NCBI RefSeq assembly: GCF_000208405.1
Contig: NC_015437.1
Location: 1,605,501-1,669,500, forward strand
Reading direction: 5' to 3'
From: Selenomonas sputigena ATCC 35185
Lineage (GTDB): Bacteria; Bacillota; Negativicutes; Selenomonadales; Selenomonadaceae
DNA length: 64,000 nt
The notes beneath the pieces were generated by a model. It made no database searches and was not told the DNA's origin. It worked only from the letters and a program-made list of their open reading frames with translations. Both the position numbers and the translations under genes were made by a program. Position 1 is the first letter of the stretch; the number at the start of each line of letters is the position of its first letter. Shown one piece after another: positions 48,687-57,071 of the stretch.

Positions 48687-48794
48687 TTTTACCATGAAGC
48701 CCCAAGAGGTCAAGCCAAAGGCGCAGACCGATTGGCTAGGCTTCTGTAAGGGCGACGCACAATGTCCACAAAGTGGACGTTTGTGCGTGTAGTT
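48687..48794. repeat. 108-bp dispersed repeat, copy B
   Basis: The partner of 21018-21125. It lies between the FMN riboswitch terminator and ribD. Its inverted repeat is better preserved: ACGCACAA-TGTCCAC pairs with GTGGACG-TTTGTGCGT around AAA (about 48754-48788). Transcripts of the rib operon must read through it. Confidence 0.9.
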
Positions 48795-48800
48795 TTCGCA

Positions 48801-48840
48801 CAAAAAAAGACCGCAAAAAGAACACTCTTTTCACAGTCTC
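48801..48840 (-). terminator. Riboswitch-controlled terminator of the rib operon
   Basis: Minus strand: AGACTG...CGGTCT with inner AAGAG/CTTTTT pairing, followed by a run of seven T. It lies directly after the FMN aptamer and before ribD, so premature termination when FMN is bound is the expected mode. Confidence 0.82.
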
Positions 48841-48855
48841 CGTAACGCAACTTGC

Positions 48856-48995
48856 ACGTCTTTTCCCATCCAGACTATACTGTCGGCTTCGGAATCACAC
48901 CGAATCTGCCCAAAGGCTCGCGGGCTGCAGGAAGCACGAACAACGCAAGCGCTTCCTTCACCGCCGGTGGGGACTTCCACCCCGCCCCAAAGACT
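48856..48995 (-). promoter_or_regulatory. FMN riboswitch (RFN element)
   Basis: Conserved RFN blocks are seen in order on the minus strand: GGGGTGGAAGTCCCCACCGG, CAGCCCGCGAGCC, GATTCGGTGTGATTCCGAAG, CCGACAGTATAGTCTGGATG and GGAAAAGAC. It precedes ribD-ribE-ribBA, which fixes its role. Confidence 0.96.
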
Positions 48996-49010
48996 GCTCT
49001 TCTGCTAGAA

Positions 49011-49040
49011 AGGATACCATAAGACTAGGATATTTGTCAA
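49011..49040 (-). promoter_or_regulatory. Sigma-A promoter of the rib operon
   Basis: TTGACA (49035-49040), an 18-nt spacer and TATCCT (49011-49016) on the minus strand, just before the FMN aptamer. Confidence 0.85.
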
Positions 49041-49087
49041 GTTCATAGGCTGCGATGCAGGACATCCTATATATGCTATATGCGCAC

Positions 49088-49118
49088 AAAAAAAGAAGGA
49101 GGCTTGCAGCCTCCCCAA
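49088..49118 (-). terminator. Terminator of the NlpC/P60 gene
   Basis: GGAGGC, loop TGCAA, GCCTCC, then TTCTTTTTTT on the minus strand. Confidence 0.9.
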
Positions 49119-49124
49119 AAAAGA

Positions 49125-49787
49125 TTACATTACCCTGCGAGCCCCGATGTAGCAGGACCCCCAGTACGAGCTGTAAAGCGAATCAATCGCCACGCCACGG
49201 CTCGACGATGCGTTGATGAAGTTGCCGTCACCGAGATAGATGCCGACATGCGATGCACCATAAGTGTACGTCGTGAAGAACACGAGATCGCCGGGGATAA
49301 GCTCGTCGGTCGAAACGGGAGTACCCACCTCGAACTGCTCATCCGCCATGCGCGGCAGATAGACGCCGGCGTTGGCGAACACATAACGCACATAGCCCGA
49401 GCAGTCAAAACCGCTCGGCGTCGTGCCGCCGAATACATACGGCACACCGAGATACTGCATCGAATCCGAGATGATGCGGCGCGAAATATAGTTCGAGCCG
49501 CGGCTCACTTCCGGCATACCCTTGCCGAGAAGTGCCGAGTACGTCGCCGAACCGACGAGGCCGTCCGCCTCAAGGCCGTGCGCACTCTGGAAAGCCTTGA
49601 CCGCCTCTGCCGTTGCGGGGCCGAAATCGCCGTCCGCCGCCACGTCATATCCAAGGCTGGCCAACCGTCCCTGAATCTCCGCTACATCGCTTCCCTGGTC
49701 TCCGATCCGGAAAGCCGAAGCCCCCGCAACAGACACCCCACACATCAAAACCATGGTCAGCACGAAAATACGCATTACTCTACTCAA
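49125..49787 (-). CDS. Exported NlpC/P60 (C40) peptidoglycan hydrolase with PG-binding domain
   Basis: Cleaves peptide stems of peptidoglycan outside the cytoplasmic membrane. The 220 residues comprise a signal peptide (MRIFVLTMVLMCGVSVAGAS), a peptidoglycan-binding domain (GSDVAEIQGRLASLGYDVA, FGPATAEAVKAFQ) and the NlpC/P60 domain with the catalytic Cys in GFDCSGYVRY and His in ASHVGIYLGDG. The start is TTG 49787, 7 nt after GGGAG; ATG four codons later is possible. Expression is predicted to be controlled by the c-di-AMP riboswitch upstream. Confidence 0.92.
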   Translation of the reverse strand: MSRVMRIFVLTMVLMCGVSVAGASAFRIGDQGSDVAEIQGRLASLGYDVAADGDFGPATAEAVKAFQSAHGLEADGLVGSATYSALLGKGMPEVSRGSNYISRRIISDSMQYLGVPYVFGGTTPSGFDCSGYVRYVFANAGVYLPRMADEQFEVGTPVSTDELIPGDLVFFTTYTYGASHVGIYLGDGNFINASSSRGVAIDSLYSSYWGSCYIGARRVM

Positions 49788-49804
49788 ATAGACACTCCCT
49801 CTCT

Positions 49805-49980
49805 GATTTCGCCTACGAGGTTAGCTGCCGGGTTAGGGAAGAGAACACCCTTTTTGACGCGGCCGGAAAGCAGCCTTATCCCTGCCGTCCTTCTGCCGCC
49901 TCATCATTCACCCCAAAAACTATGGTTCCCCCGCTCCTGAGCTGGATTCGGCTTTTCTTCGCTGATGCGTATTAGCTCCT
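49805..49980 (-). promoter_or_regulatory. c-di-AMP riboswitch (ydaO-yuaA)
   Basis: Recognised on the minus strand from GCCGAATCC, AGGAGCGGGGGAACCA, TTGGGGTGAAT, CAGGGAT and the closing CAGCTAACCTCGTAGGCG. This class is known to control cell-wall hydrolases of the NlpC/P60 type, which is what lies downstream. It directly follows the 3' end of the RNase P RNA gene. Confidence 0.93.
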
Positions 49981-49981
49981 C

Positions 49982-50359
49982 GTTGTTTTGCTCGCTGGGC
50001 GTCCTATAAGCCGGGTTCTGTGCTGCCTTACGGCAGTGGCAATCATTTATCTGGACCGCCCGTTGCCGGACGGCTCAAGCGACGCTACCCGGAAGGTCGG
50101 CGGGCCGCCTCATCCCTTCCCTATTCGGTCTTGCTTCGCGTGGGGTTTGCCTAGCCAGCCAGTCACCTGACTGCTGGTGCGCTCTTACCGCACCTTTCCA
50201 CCCTTGCCAACACGGCTTATGCCATGCGGCGGTCTAAGTCTCTATGGCACTTTCCCTAGGGTTGCCCCCGCTGGACGTTATCCAGCACGCTGCCCTCTGA
50301 AGCCCGGACTTTCCTCAGGCGAAATGCCCGCGATTGCCCAGATGCTCAGCAAACTCACA
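49982..50359 (-). ncRNA. rnpB: RNase P RNA
   Basis: Catalytic RNA that matures tRNA 5' ends. The minus strand carries GAGGAAAGTCCGGGCTTC, AGAGGGCAGCGTGCTGG, GGAAAGTGCCATAGAGA, GGTAAGAGCGCACC and the 3' block ACAGAACCCGGCTTATAGG. The ends pair as P1 (GTTG...CAAC and CTGGGC...GCCCAG). Ends are approximate. A consensus promoter lies just upstream. Confidence 0.95.
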
Positions 50360-50367
50360 ACGTGACC

Positions 50368-50396
50368 ATTATACCAGTTGTCTAAGGATTTGTCAA
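50368..50396 (-). promoter_or_regulatory. Sigma-A promoter of rnpB
   Basis: TTGACA (50391-50396), a 17-nt spacer and TATAAT (50368-50373) on the minus strand: a full consensus promoter. Confidence 0.92.
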
Positions 50397-50470
50397 ACGA
50401 TTTGAGGCACATGCAAACAATTATTATAAGAGAACATTAATTCTATATCTCGCATCTATCGTACATATAG

Positions 50471-51262
50471 TTATAGGTTCTGAAAGAAATCACTAGATTT
50501 TGTTTCAGCTACAACTTCCACGCCATCGCCAAGTTCCTTCTCCAACCGTTCAGCAAGACGGGCAACGATCGGCTGCTCCGTCGCGAAGTGCCCGGCATCA
50601 AGGACATGAATCCCAAGACCTATGGCGCGTTCAGCATCGTGATACTTGACGTCGCCCGTCACATAGACGTCAGCGCCCTTGGCTGCCGCCCTGCCGACGA
50701 ACTCCGCACCGCTGCCGCCGCAGAGGGCGACACGGGAAATCCTGCGATCGCCTGCACGCACGATGCGCATAGATGAAAGCCCCAATTTCTCCTTGACGCA
50801 TGCGGCAAAATCATCCAGGGAGAATTCCGCATCGAGCGAGCCGATGCGCCCAAGACCCGGCTCGCCGTCCGCCGCGCTTTCGGCAAGCGGCACAACGCTC
50901 TTCAACCCCAGCCTTTCAGCGAGCACATCATTGACGCCGCCCGCCGCACTGTCGAGGTTCGTGTGCGCAGCAAAGACGGCGATGCCCGCCTTGATCAGAC
51001 GCGCGATCTTGCGCCCGGTCGCATCGTCCGTGCGCACCGCCTTTAAGCCACGAAAAATAAGAGGATGGTGCGCGACGATCAGATCGCAGCCATCCTCGAT
51101 TGCACGTTCCACCGTTTCCTCGCGCACATCGAGTGCGACGAGTATCTTCCTCACTTCATCGTGCGGCGAGCCGACGAGGAGGCCGGGGTTGTCCCACTCC
51201 TCTGCCAAGCGGCGCGGCGCGATGCGCTCCATCGCCTGCATGACGTCCTGCAACTTTACCAT
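50471..51262 (-). CDS. Nif3-like dinuclear metal-centre protein
   Basis: A 263-residue Nif3/YbgI/YqfO-family protein. Metal ligands appear in AHHPLIF, HTNLD, VTGDVKYHDA and DAGHFATEQP. The family is widespread and often named GTP cyclohydrolase I type 2, but its role is uncertain. It lacks the extra central domain of the longer YqfO proteins. ATG 51262 follows GGAGAAG and overlaps trmK by 7 bp, the usual Firmicutes arrangement rpoD-trmK-nif3. Confidence 0.9.
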   Translation of the reverse strand: MVKLQDVMQAMERIAPRRLAEEWDNPGLLVGSPHDEVRKILVALDVREETVERAIEDGCDLIVAHHPLIFRGLKAVRTDDATGRKIARLIKAGIAVFAAHTNLDSAAGGVNDVLAERLGLKSVVPLAESAADGEPGLGRIGSLDAEFSLDDFAACVKEKLGLSSMRIVRAGDRRISRVALCGGSGAEFVGRAAAKGADVYVTGDVKYHDAERAIGLGIHVLDAGHFATEQPIVARLAERLEKELGDGVEVVAETKSSDFFQNL

Positions 51263-51951
51263 ATAAGCTTCTCCTCCAATGCGGCGGCCTTTTCTCCGAG
51301 CGCGCGATACGCCGCCCCTTCCTTTGCACGCGCGCTCTTTTCCATGCCTTCTCTCGCACGGCGCACACGAAAAAGCAGCTGCTCGATATGTTCTTTCAAG
51401 CGCGGCGGCTTCTTCTGCCAAAGGCAAGGGCCGATCTCCAAGAGGATCGGCTCGGGCTTCTCCTTTTTCCCTCGCCTTGCCAGAAGGATCTCATAGAGCC
51501 TGCCGCCCGCACGCGCAAGGCTTTCCTCCGCGATGTGCCAGCCGTTGTCATAGATCCAGGCGCGAAGCTCCGCCACATCGCTCTGCGGCTGCAGGACGAG
51601 GGTTTCCACCGCCTGCAGCACAGCAGCGCCGTCCGTGAGGATGCGCGAGATCAGCGAGCCTCCCATGCCCGCGACGGCGACGCTGTCGACCTCGCCGGGC
51701 GCAAGCGCCGCAAGGCCGTCACCGAGGCGCACCTCGACCGTCTGCGCCAGCCCTGCCGCCTGCACGGCTCGCCGCGCCGCCTCAAAAGGTCCCTCGTTCA
51801 CGTCGACGGCGATCGCGTGTGCAATCTTTCCCGCAGCGGCGAGGGCGAGCGGCAGTTTCGCATGATCGGTGCCGATGTCGGCAAGACGCGCACCCAAAGG
51901 CACGAAGGCGGCGACGGCCGCAAGACGCTCGTCGAGTCCCTGCACCGTCAC
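51256..51951 (-). CDS. trmK: tRNA (adenine22-N1)-methyltransferase TrmK
   Basis: Methylates A22 in the D-loop region of tRNAs using SAM. The 231 residues have motif I RLADIGTDHAKLPLALA and the family motif SVAVAGMGGSLISRIL. The C-terminal part is helical and charged. The start is GTG 51951. It lies 29 bp after rpoD. Confidence 0.9.
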   Translation of the reverse strand: MTVQGLDERLAAVAAFVPLGARLADIGTDHAKLPLALAAAGKIAHAIAVDVNEGPFEAARRAVQAAGLAQTVEVRLGDGLAALAPGEVDSVAVAGMGGSLISRILTDGAAVLQAVETLVLQPQSDVAELRAWIYDNGWHIAEESLARAGGRLYEILLARRGKKEKPEPILLEIGPCLWQKKPPRLKEHIEQLLFRVRRAREGMEKSARAKEGAAYRALGEKAAALEEKLIW

Positions 51952-51980
51952 CGCCCCTTTTCATCTTTTTCAACATCCAA

Positions 51981-53108
51981 TCAATCGAGAAAGTCCTTCA
52001 GCTTGCGGCTGCGGCTCGGATGACGCAGCTTTCGAAGAGCCTTCGCCTCGATCTGACGGATACGCTCGCGCGTCACGCCGAAGTTCTGTCCGACCTCTTC
52101 AAGCGTGCGCGCCCTGCCGTCGTCCAGACCGAAGCGCAGGCGCAGGACGCGCTCCTCGCGCTCCGTCAAGGTGTCGAGGACTTCTTCGAGCTGTTCTTTG
52201 AGGAGCATGAAGGATGCGGCCTCCGCCGGCGCGGGCGCGTCCTGATCCTCGATGAAGTCGCCGAGGTGAGAGTCCTCTTCCTCGCCGATCGGCGTTTCCA
52301 AGGAAACCGGCTCCTGCGCAATCTTCATGATCTCGCGCACGCGCTCCACGCTGATTTCCATCGCCTCGGCGATTTCTTCGGGCGACGGCTCCCGGCCAAG
52401 CTGCTGCAAGAGTTGACGCGAAACGCGAATGAGCTTGTTGATCGTCTCGACCATGTGCACGGGGATGCGGATCGTACGCGCCTGATCGGCGATGGCGCGC
52501 GTGATCGCCTGCCGAATCCACCACGTCGCATAGGTACTGAACTTGTATCCCTTGTTGTAGTCGAACTTCTCGACCGCCTTGATGAGGCCGAGATTGCCCT
52601 CCTGTATGAGATCGAGGAACAGCATGCCCCGGCCGACATAGCGCTTGGCAATGCTCACGACGAGACGAAGATTCGCCTCTGCCAATTCCTTCTGCGCTTC
52701 CTCATCGCCCGCTTCCATGCGCTTGGCAAGGGCGATTTCCTCATCTGCGGAAAGGAGAGGCACACGACCAATTTCCTTGAGATACATGCGCACGGGATCA
52801 TCGATACTGATTCCCTCGGGAATGCTGAGATCGATATCCACCTCTTCCTCAGCCTTGTCCTCGTCCATCTCCGCTTGTGCACGGTTCGAATCATCTACAA
52901 TTTCGATGCCCTTGTTGCTGAACGTCTCGTAAAGGTCGTCGATTTCATCCGGCGTGAGTTCCTGCTCCTGCAATGCTGTCATCAGCTCGCCGTAGGTCAG
53001 CACGCCGCCGTTGCCCCGCCCTTTTGTGAGAAGGCTCGACACGATGGCAGAGCTCTGCGTCGGCTTCTTGTCCACGTCGAGAGCCGCCTTGTTCGCTTTC
53101 TCAGCCAT
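51981..53108 (-). CDS. rpoD: RNA polymerase primary sigma factor
   Basis: Housekeeping sigma factor (sigma-A, 375 residues). Region 2 contains [20 protein letters not shown] and [17 protein letters not shown], and region 4 contains [20 protein letters not shown]. The N-terminal acidic region 1.1 is of Gram-positive length. It matches the many TTGACA/TATAAT promoters found in this window. It lies 78 bp after dnaG. Confidence 0.98.
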   Translation of the reverse strand: MAEKANKAALDVDKKPTQSSAIVSSLLTKGRGNGGVLTYGELMTALQEQELTPDEIDDLYETFSNKGIEIVDDSNRAQAEMDEDKAEEEVDIDLSIPEGISIDDPVRMYLKEIGRVPLLSADEEIALAKRMEAGDEEAQKELAEANLRLVVSIAKRYVGRGMLFLDLIQEGNLGLIKAVEKFDYNKGYKFSTYATWWIRQAITRAIADQARTIRIPVHMVETINKLIRVSRQLLQQLGREPSPEEIAEAMEISVERVREIMKIAQEPVSLETPIGEEEDSHLGDFIEDQDAPAPAEAASFMLLKEQLEEVLDTLTEREERVLRLRFGLDDGRARTLEEVGQNFGVTRERIRQIEAKALRKLRHPSRSRKLKDFLD

Positions 53109-53186
53109 GGAATCGCGCCTCCTTTCTGCTGCTCATTTCGTCATGTCGGGCAAGGACGCCCGCTTGGGAAAATGCCTTTGTTTTGC

Positions 53187-54971
53187 TCATAGCCCTTCCA
53201 TTTCGTTCTTTATTCGCTGAATCTGCGCTAATTCCTGCAAGAACCGCGCATCATTTTCCTTTTCCCATCGATCAGCGCGCCGCGTATGCTCCTCAAAGAG
53301 CTGCGCAAGATACGCCCTGCGCAAGCGTCGCATGGAGTCATCGTAAGCCTCCAGCGCGTCCATCGTCCCCGTGTCCTCGGCAAGCGATCGACTGATCTCC
53401 GTCGCGACCGCCTCGGAAAGCTCCGCCTGCGCACGCGCATCCGTCGGCCTCTCGCCCGCAAGATGAAGTCCATAGAGCCACGCGAGCGCCTTCGCCTGTT
53501 CCTCTGTCGAAAAAGCCTCGAACGGCACGAGAGAGGCAATATGCTCCGTGACAGCCGGATCGTGCCACGCTGTCCGAAGCACGATTCGCCCTGCACGCTG
53601 CAGGATATCGTCCGCCTTTTTGAAGGCGCGCCGCGTCGTCTCTCGCACGGCAGCGGGCGGCGCAGAAGATCCTGCCGCCCGGCCAAGCTCGGCGCGTATG
53701 AGCCCTTCGTCGAGCGTCAGTTCACGCGCCGTGCGCACGATATAGCCATCAAGTTCCGCAGGGCTTTTCACCTCGGCGAGCACGGGCAGAAGCGCCGCGA
53801 GTGTATCGAGCCTGCCCTGCAGGCTCTCCTTGTCCGCCGTCTCCAATACGCGCACCATGCGGTACTCGATGAAGGGAAGCGCCGCTTCGACGAGTTTTCG
53901 GAAAGCCGCCTCGCCATGTTTTCGGATGTATTCGTCGGGATCTTTGCCGTCGGGCACGCGCAGCACCTTGACCGTCGCCCCCGCCGCGCGCGCGACGGAA
54001 AGCGCGCGAAGCGTCGCCTCCTGTCCCGCAGCATCGCTGTCATAGCAGAAGCGCACCTCAGGCGCATAGCGCAACAGGAGCTTCGCCTGCTCCGCGGCAA
54101 ACGCCGTGCCAAGAGAGGCAACGACGTTCTCTATGCCCGCAGCCGCGACGGAAATCGCATCCATATAGCCCTCGACGACGACGGCGAATCCCGCGCGCGC
54201 AATGGCGCGATGCGCGCGATCGAGACCGAAGAGCAGACGTCGCTTGTTGAAGATCAGCGTCTCGGGCGAATTCAGATATTTCGGCTCGCCGTCTCCCAAG
54301 ATGCGTCCGCCGAACGCCACCACGCGCCCTCGCGCGTCGCGGATCGGGATGATCACGCGATTGCGAAAGCGGTCGTAATGACCCGCGCCCTTCTGCCGCT
54401 TCGCCGCCAAGCCGCTCTCTTCAAGGAGCGCAGCAGGCACGCCGCGCTTCTCGAAGGCGACGGCGAGCTTGTCCCACGCGGGCGGCGCATAGCCGATGCC
54501 GAAAGCCTCGATGACGCTCTCGCCGATGCCGCGCCCCGCGAGGTAGGCCTTCGCCGCCTCGCCGTAATGCGTCTTGGTCAGACAGTTGTGAAAAAAGGTC
54601 TGCGCCATCTCATGCACGCGGCGAAGTTCCTCCGCCTTCTTGTCACGCGCGATTTCCGCTGCGCTTCTCTCTCTCTCGGGCAAAGGAATATTGAGCTTTT
54701 CCGCCTGCAGTTTGATTGCCTCGAAATAGGGGATGTTCTCGATAAGCGAGAGGAACTTGAATACGTTCCCTCCGACGTGACAGCCGAAACAATAAAAAAA
54801 TCCCTGCTCGGGAACCACCGAAAAAGACGGTGTGTTCTCGTGGTGAAACGGGCAGCAGCCCCAATAACGATTTCCTTTTTTCTTTAACGCGACATAGGAG
54901 GAAACGACGGCAACGATGTCGGAATCTGCACGTACGCGCTCGACAAAGGCGTCCATCGCCTCATTCCTCAT
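53187..54971 (-). CDS. dnaG: DNA primase
   Basis: Makes RNA primers for replication. The 594 residues have the N-terminal zinc finger (CCPFHHENTPSF ... YCFGCH, near residues 39-64), the catalytic core and the TOPRIM motif VVVEGYMDAI. The C-terminal helicase-binding domain ends at EMEGL. Start ATG gives MRNEAMDAF. Confidence 0.97.
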   Translation of the reverse strand: MRNEAMDAFVERVRADSDIVAVVSSYVALKKKGNRYWGCCPFHHENTPSFSVVPEQGFFYCFGCHVGGNVFKFLSLIENIPYFEAIKLQAEKLNIPLPERERSAAEIARDKKAEELRRVHEMAQTFFHNCLTKTHYGEAAKAYLAGRGIGESVIEAFGIGYAPPAWDKLAVAFEKRGVPAALLEESGLAAKRQKGAGHYDRFRNRVIIPIRDARGRVVAFGGRILGDGEPKYLNSPETLIFNKRRLLFGLDRAHRAIARAGFAVVVEGYMDAISVAAAGIENVVASLGTAFAAEQAKLLLRYAPEVRFCYDSDAAGQEATLRALSVARAAGATVKVLRVPDGKDPDEYIRKHGEAAFRKLVEAALPFIEYRMVRVLETADKESLQGRLDTLAALLPVLAEVKSPAELDGYIVRTARELTLDEGLIRAELGRAAGSSAPPAAVRETTRRAFKKADDILQRAGRIVLRTAWHDPAVTEHIASLVPFEAFSTEEQAKALAWLYGLHLAGERPTDARAQAELSEAVATEISRSLAEDTGTMDALEAYDDSMRRLRRAYLAQLFEEHTRRADRWEKENDARFLQELAQIQRIKNEMEGL

Positions 54972-55121
54972 GCTTTTTCACCCTTCGCTGCTCCCTCTCC
55001 TTGATTTTCTGTGATTTTTCTACCGTCTTGAAACGAACGAATCATGCGGAACATCCATTCAAATTCCACTAAATTTTATATTCCCTATAAATTGAAAATA
55101 TCCTCTTTTTTTCCGTGCGCC

Positions 55122-55153
55122 AAAAAAATTTGCCGAACGCAGCGGCAGCGGCA
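55122..55153 (-). terminator. Probable terminator after dgt
   Basis: TGCCG and CGGCA flanking a GC-rich loop, followed by AAATTTTTTT on the minus strand. Confidence 0.5.
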
Positions 55154-55189
55154 CAAGCGCAAAAATCCGCAAAAGTTTCGACCAAAAAA

Positions 55190-56197
55190 TCACGCATCGC
55201 CCGGCACAGAAAAACCAACGGGCGGCATGAAGATGCGTGCGAACGTATGCACGGCATAGTTGTCGCTGAGACCTGCCACATAGTCGACGACGGTCTGCTG
55301 TCTGCCCCAGCGCGTTTCATAGCGGCGAAACTCCTCGGGCAGTTCCTCGAAATTCTCCATGTAGTGCGCGTAAAGCTCGCGCAGCACGAACACTGCCTGT
55401 TTCCTCTCACGCGCCAGCCGCTCCGAATGGTAGATATGCTCGAACATGAAGGCACGAAAAGCGTCCATGACCTCCTGCATGGCAGGCGAAAGCGTGATGT
55501 CTCCCTGCTTCGCCGAATGCACGATGAGGTCGGAGACCATGCCCGTGATCATTTCCGACGTCGTATGCCCGAGCTTCGCGTAAACGAGCGTCGGCAGATC
55601 GCCCGCCTCAAGCATACCCGCGCGCAGACTGTCGTCGTAATCGTGGCAAAGGTAGGCGATGCGGTCAGCAATGCGCACAATGCGCCCTTCAAGTGTCTTC
55701 GGCAAGTGCTTTCCCGTGTGGTTGACGATGCCGTCCTTGACCTCAAAGGTCAAATTAAGACCCGCGCCATCGCGCTCCAAATACTCGACGACGCGCAGAC
55801 TCTGCTCGTTGTGCGCGAAGTGTCCGATGATCTCCGCCATCGCCGCCTCGCCCGCATGACCAAAAGGCGTATGACCGACGTCGTGACCGAGCGCAATCGC
55901 CTCCGTCAAATCTTCGTTGAGGCAAAGTCCTCGCGCGATCGTGCGGGCGATCTGCGACACTTCCAAACTGTGCGTCATGCGCGTACGGTAGTGATCGCCC
56001 GAGACGATGTAAACCTGCGTCTTGCGCTTCAGACGCCGGAACGCCTTCGAGTGCAAGATGCGGTCGCGATCGCGCTGAAAGTCCGTGCGGAAAGGGCACG
56101 GGGCAATCGGTGCTCGCCGCCGACTCTCCCTACTCTTCGCCGCAAGGGGGGAAAGCATCTCATACTCCAACGCCTCACGTTTTTCCCGTATCGTCAT
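55190..56197 (-). CDS. dgt: dGTP triphosphohydrolase-like HD protein
   Basis: Hydrolyses dNTPs to deoxynucleosides and triphosphate. The 335 residues have the HD-domain metal ligands in RMTHSLEVSQIARTIA and ALGHDVGHTPFGHAGE, followed by RIAYLCHDYDDSL. The length fits the shorter dGTPase-like branch. It lies just upstream of dnaG in the same direction. A TATAAT (56228-56233) precedes it with no clear -35. Confidence 0.93.
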   Translation of the reverse strand: MTIREKREALEYEMLSPLAAKSRESRRRAPIAPCPFRTDFQRDRDRILHSKAFRRLKRKTQVYIVSGDHYRTRMTHSLEVSQIARTIARGLCLNEDLTEAIALGHDVGHTPFGHAGEAAMAEIIGHFAHNEQSLRVVEYLERDGAGLNLTFEVKDGIVNHTGKHLPKTLEGRIVRIADRIAYLCHDYDDSLRAGMLEAGDLPTLVYAKLGHTTSEMITGMVSDLIVHSAKQGDITLSPAMQEVMDAFRAFMFEHIYHSERLARERKQAVFVLRELYAHYMENFEELPEEFRRYETRWGRQQTVVDYVAGLSDNYAVHTFARIFMPPVGFSVPGDA

Positions 56198-56382
56198 CTG
56201 TCCGCCTCCTCTTCCTGCTTGTCTTCCATTATATGATGGAATAATACGGCAAGAGCACCGCTTTATCCTGCTGAAACCTATCCTTTAAGGAAAATTCGCT
56301 GGAAAAACCTGCCCTCATGCTGTATGATAGGAAAAGAATCCACATGGAAACACTTTTCCCGCCAATGAAAGGAAGCGTCTTT

Positions 56383-56919
56383 ATGAAAAAAAACCTTGTT
56401 TCGGTTCTCATGATGTTCGTTCTGCTCACCCTGAGCGCAACGGCTCTTGCCGCACCGAACTTCTCCTTTGATTCCTACCGTCTCGACTTCTCCTCGGGAC
56501 GCTGCGTCTTCGACGGCAACATCCGCATCGTCGCCAACGGCTGCACCTTCCAGGCCGACCATGCTGAGGTCGACCTTGCGACGGCGCTCAAGTACCTGAA
56601 AAACGGCGCTTTCGATGCCCAGAGCGGCGTCAACTCCCCCGATTTCGAGGTCTGGTGCGAGGGCAATGTCAGCGTCTCACAGGACGGCTTGAAACTCACG
56701 GGCGACAAGGCTCATGTCATCGGCAAGACGCACGAGGCTGTCGTCGAAGGCAACGTCTTCCTTGAGCGCCCCAAGGTCACGATTCAGTCGGACAGCGGCC
56801 TCTTCAACTGGGACACTCAGGTCGCACAGTTCGACGACAACGTGAGGATTCGCCAAGGCAAGCGCGAGATCAAGGCGGAGCACGCCTTCTACGACGTCGC
56901 CAAGGACGAGCTGCTCTAA
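56383..56919 (+). CDS. LptA/OstA-like periplasmic protein
   Basis: A 178-residue exported protein. It has a signal peptide (MKKNLVSVLMMFVLLTLSAT, cleavage after ALA-AP) and a beta-rich domain with repeated YRLDFSSGRCVFDGNIRI-, AHVIGKTHEAVVEGNVFLE- and VRIRQGKREIKAEHAFYD-type strands, characteristic of the OstA/LptA fold. In diderms this fold carries lipopolysaccharide between membranes. ATG 56383 is preceded by AAAGGAAG. It is a lone plus-strand gene with its own terminator, not next to lptB or other lpt genes, so an auxiliary role is also possible. Confidence 0.8.
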   Translation: MKKNLVSVLMMFVLLTLSATALAAPNFSFDSYRLDFSSGRCVFDGNIRIVANGCTFQADHAEVDLATALKYLKNGAFDAQSGVNSPDFEVWCEGNVSVSQDGLKLTGDKAHVIGKTHEAVVEGNVFLERPKVTIQSDSGLFNWDTQVAQFDDNVRIRQGKREIKAEHAFYDVAKDELL

Positions 56920-56981
56920 GCTGCAGTACACGACCTTCTTCACACCGCACCGTCGAAACGAACACGAGATTTCACAAACTG

Positions 56982-57027
56982 AAGCCCACCCATTCCTCTT
57001 ACTCACGGGGACTGGGCGGGCTTTTTT
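56982..57027 (+). terminator. Terminator of the LptA-like gene
   Basis: AAGCCCACCCA pairs with TGGGCGGGCTT and is followed by TTTTT on the plus strand. Confidence 0.88.
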
Positions 57028-57071
57028 GGCGTCTGCCCAACGACTCGTTGAACATTGACTCGGCAATATCG

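Noticed and set aside
48483-48803. 106-residue frame upstream of ribD
   Set aside because: It joins the repeat, the ribD start region and an antisense phase; the true gene start is ATG 48667 with a good ribosome-binding site.
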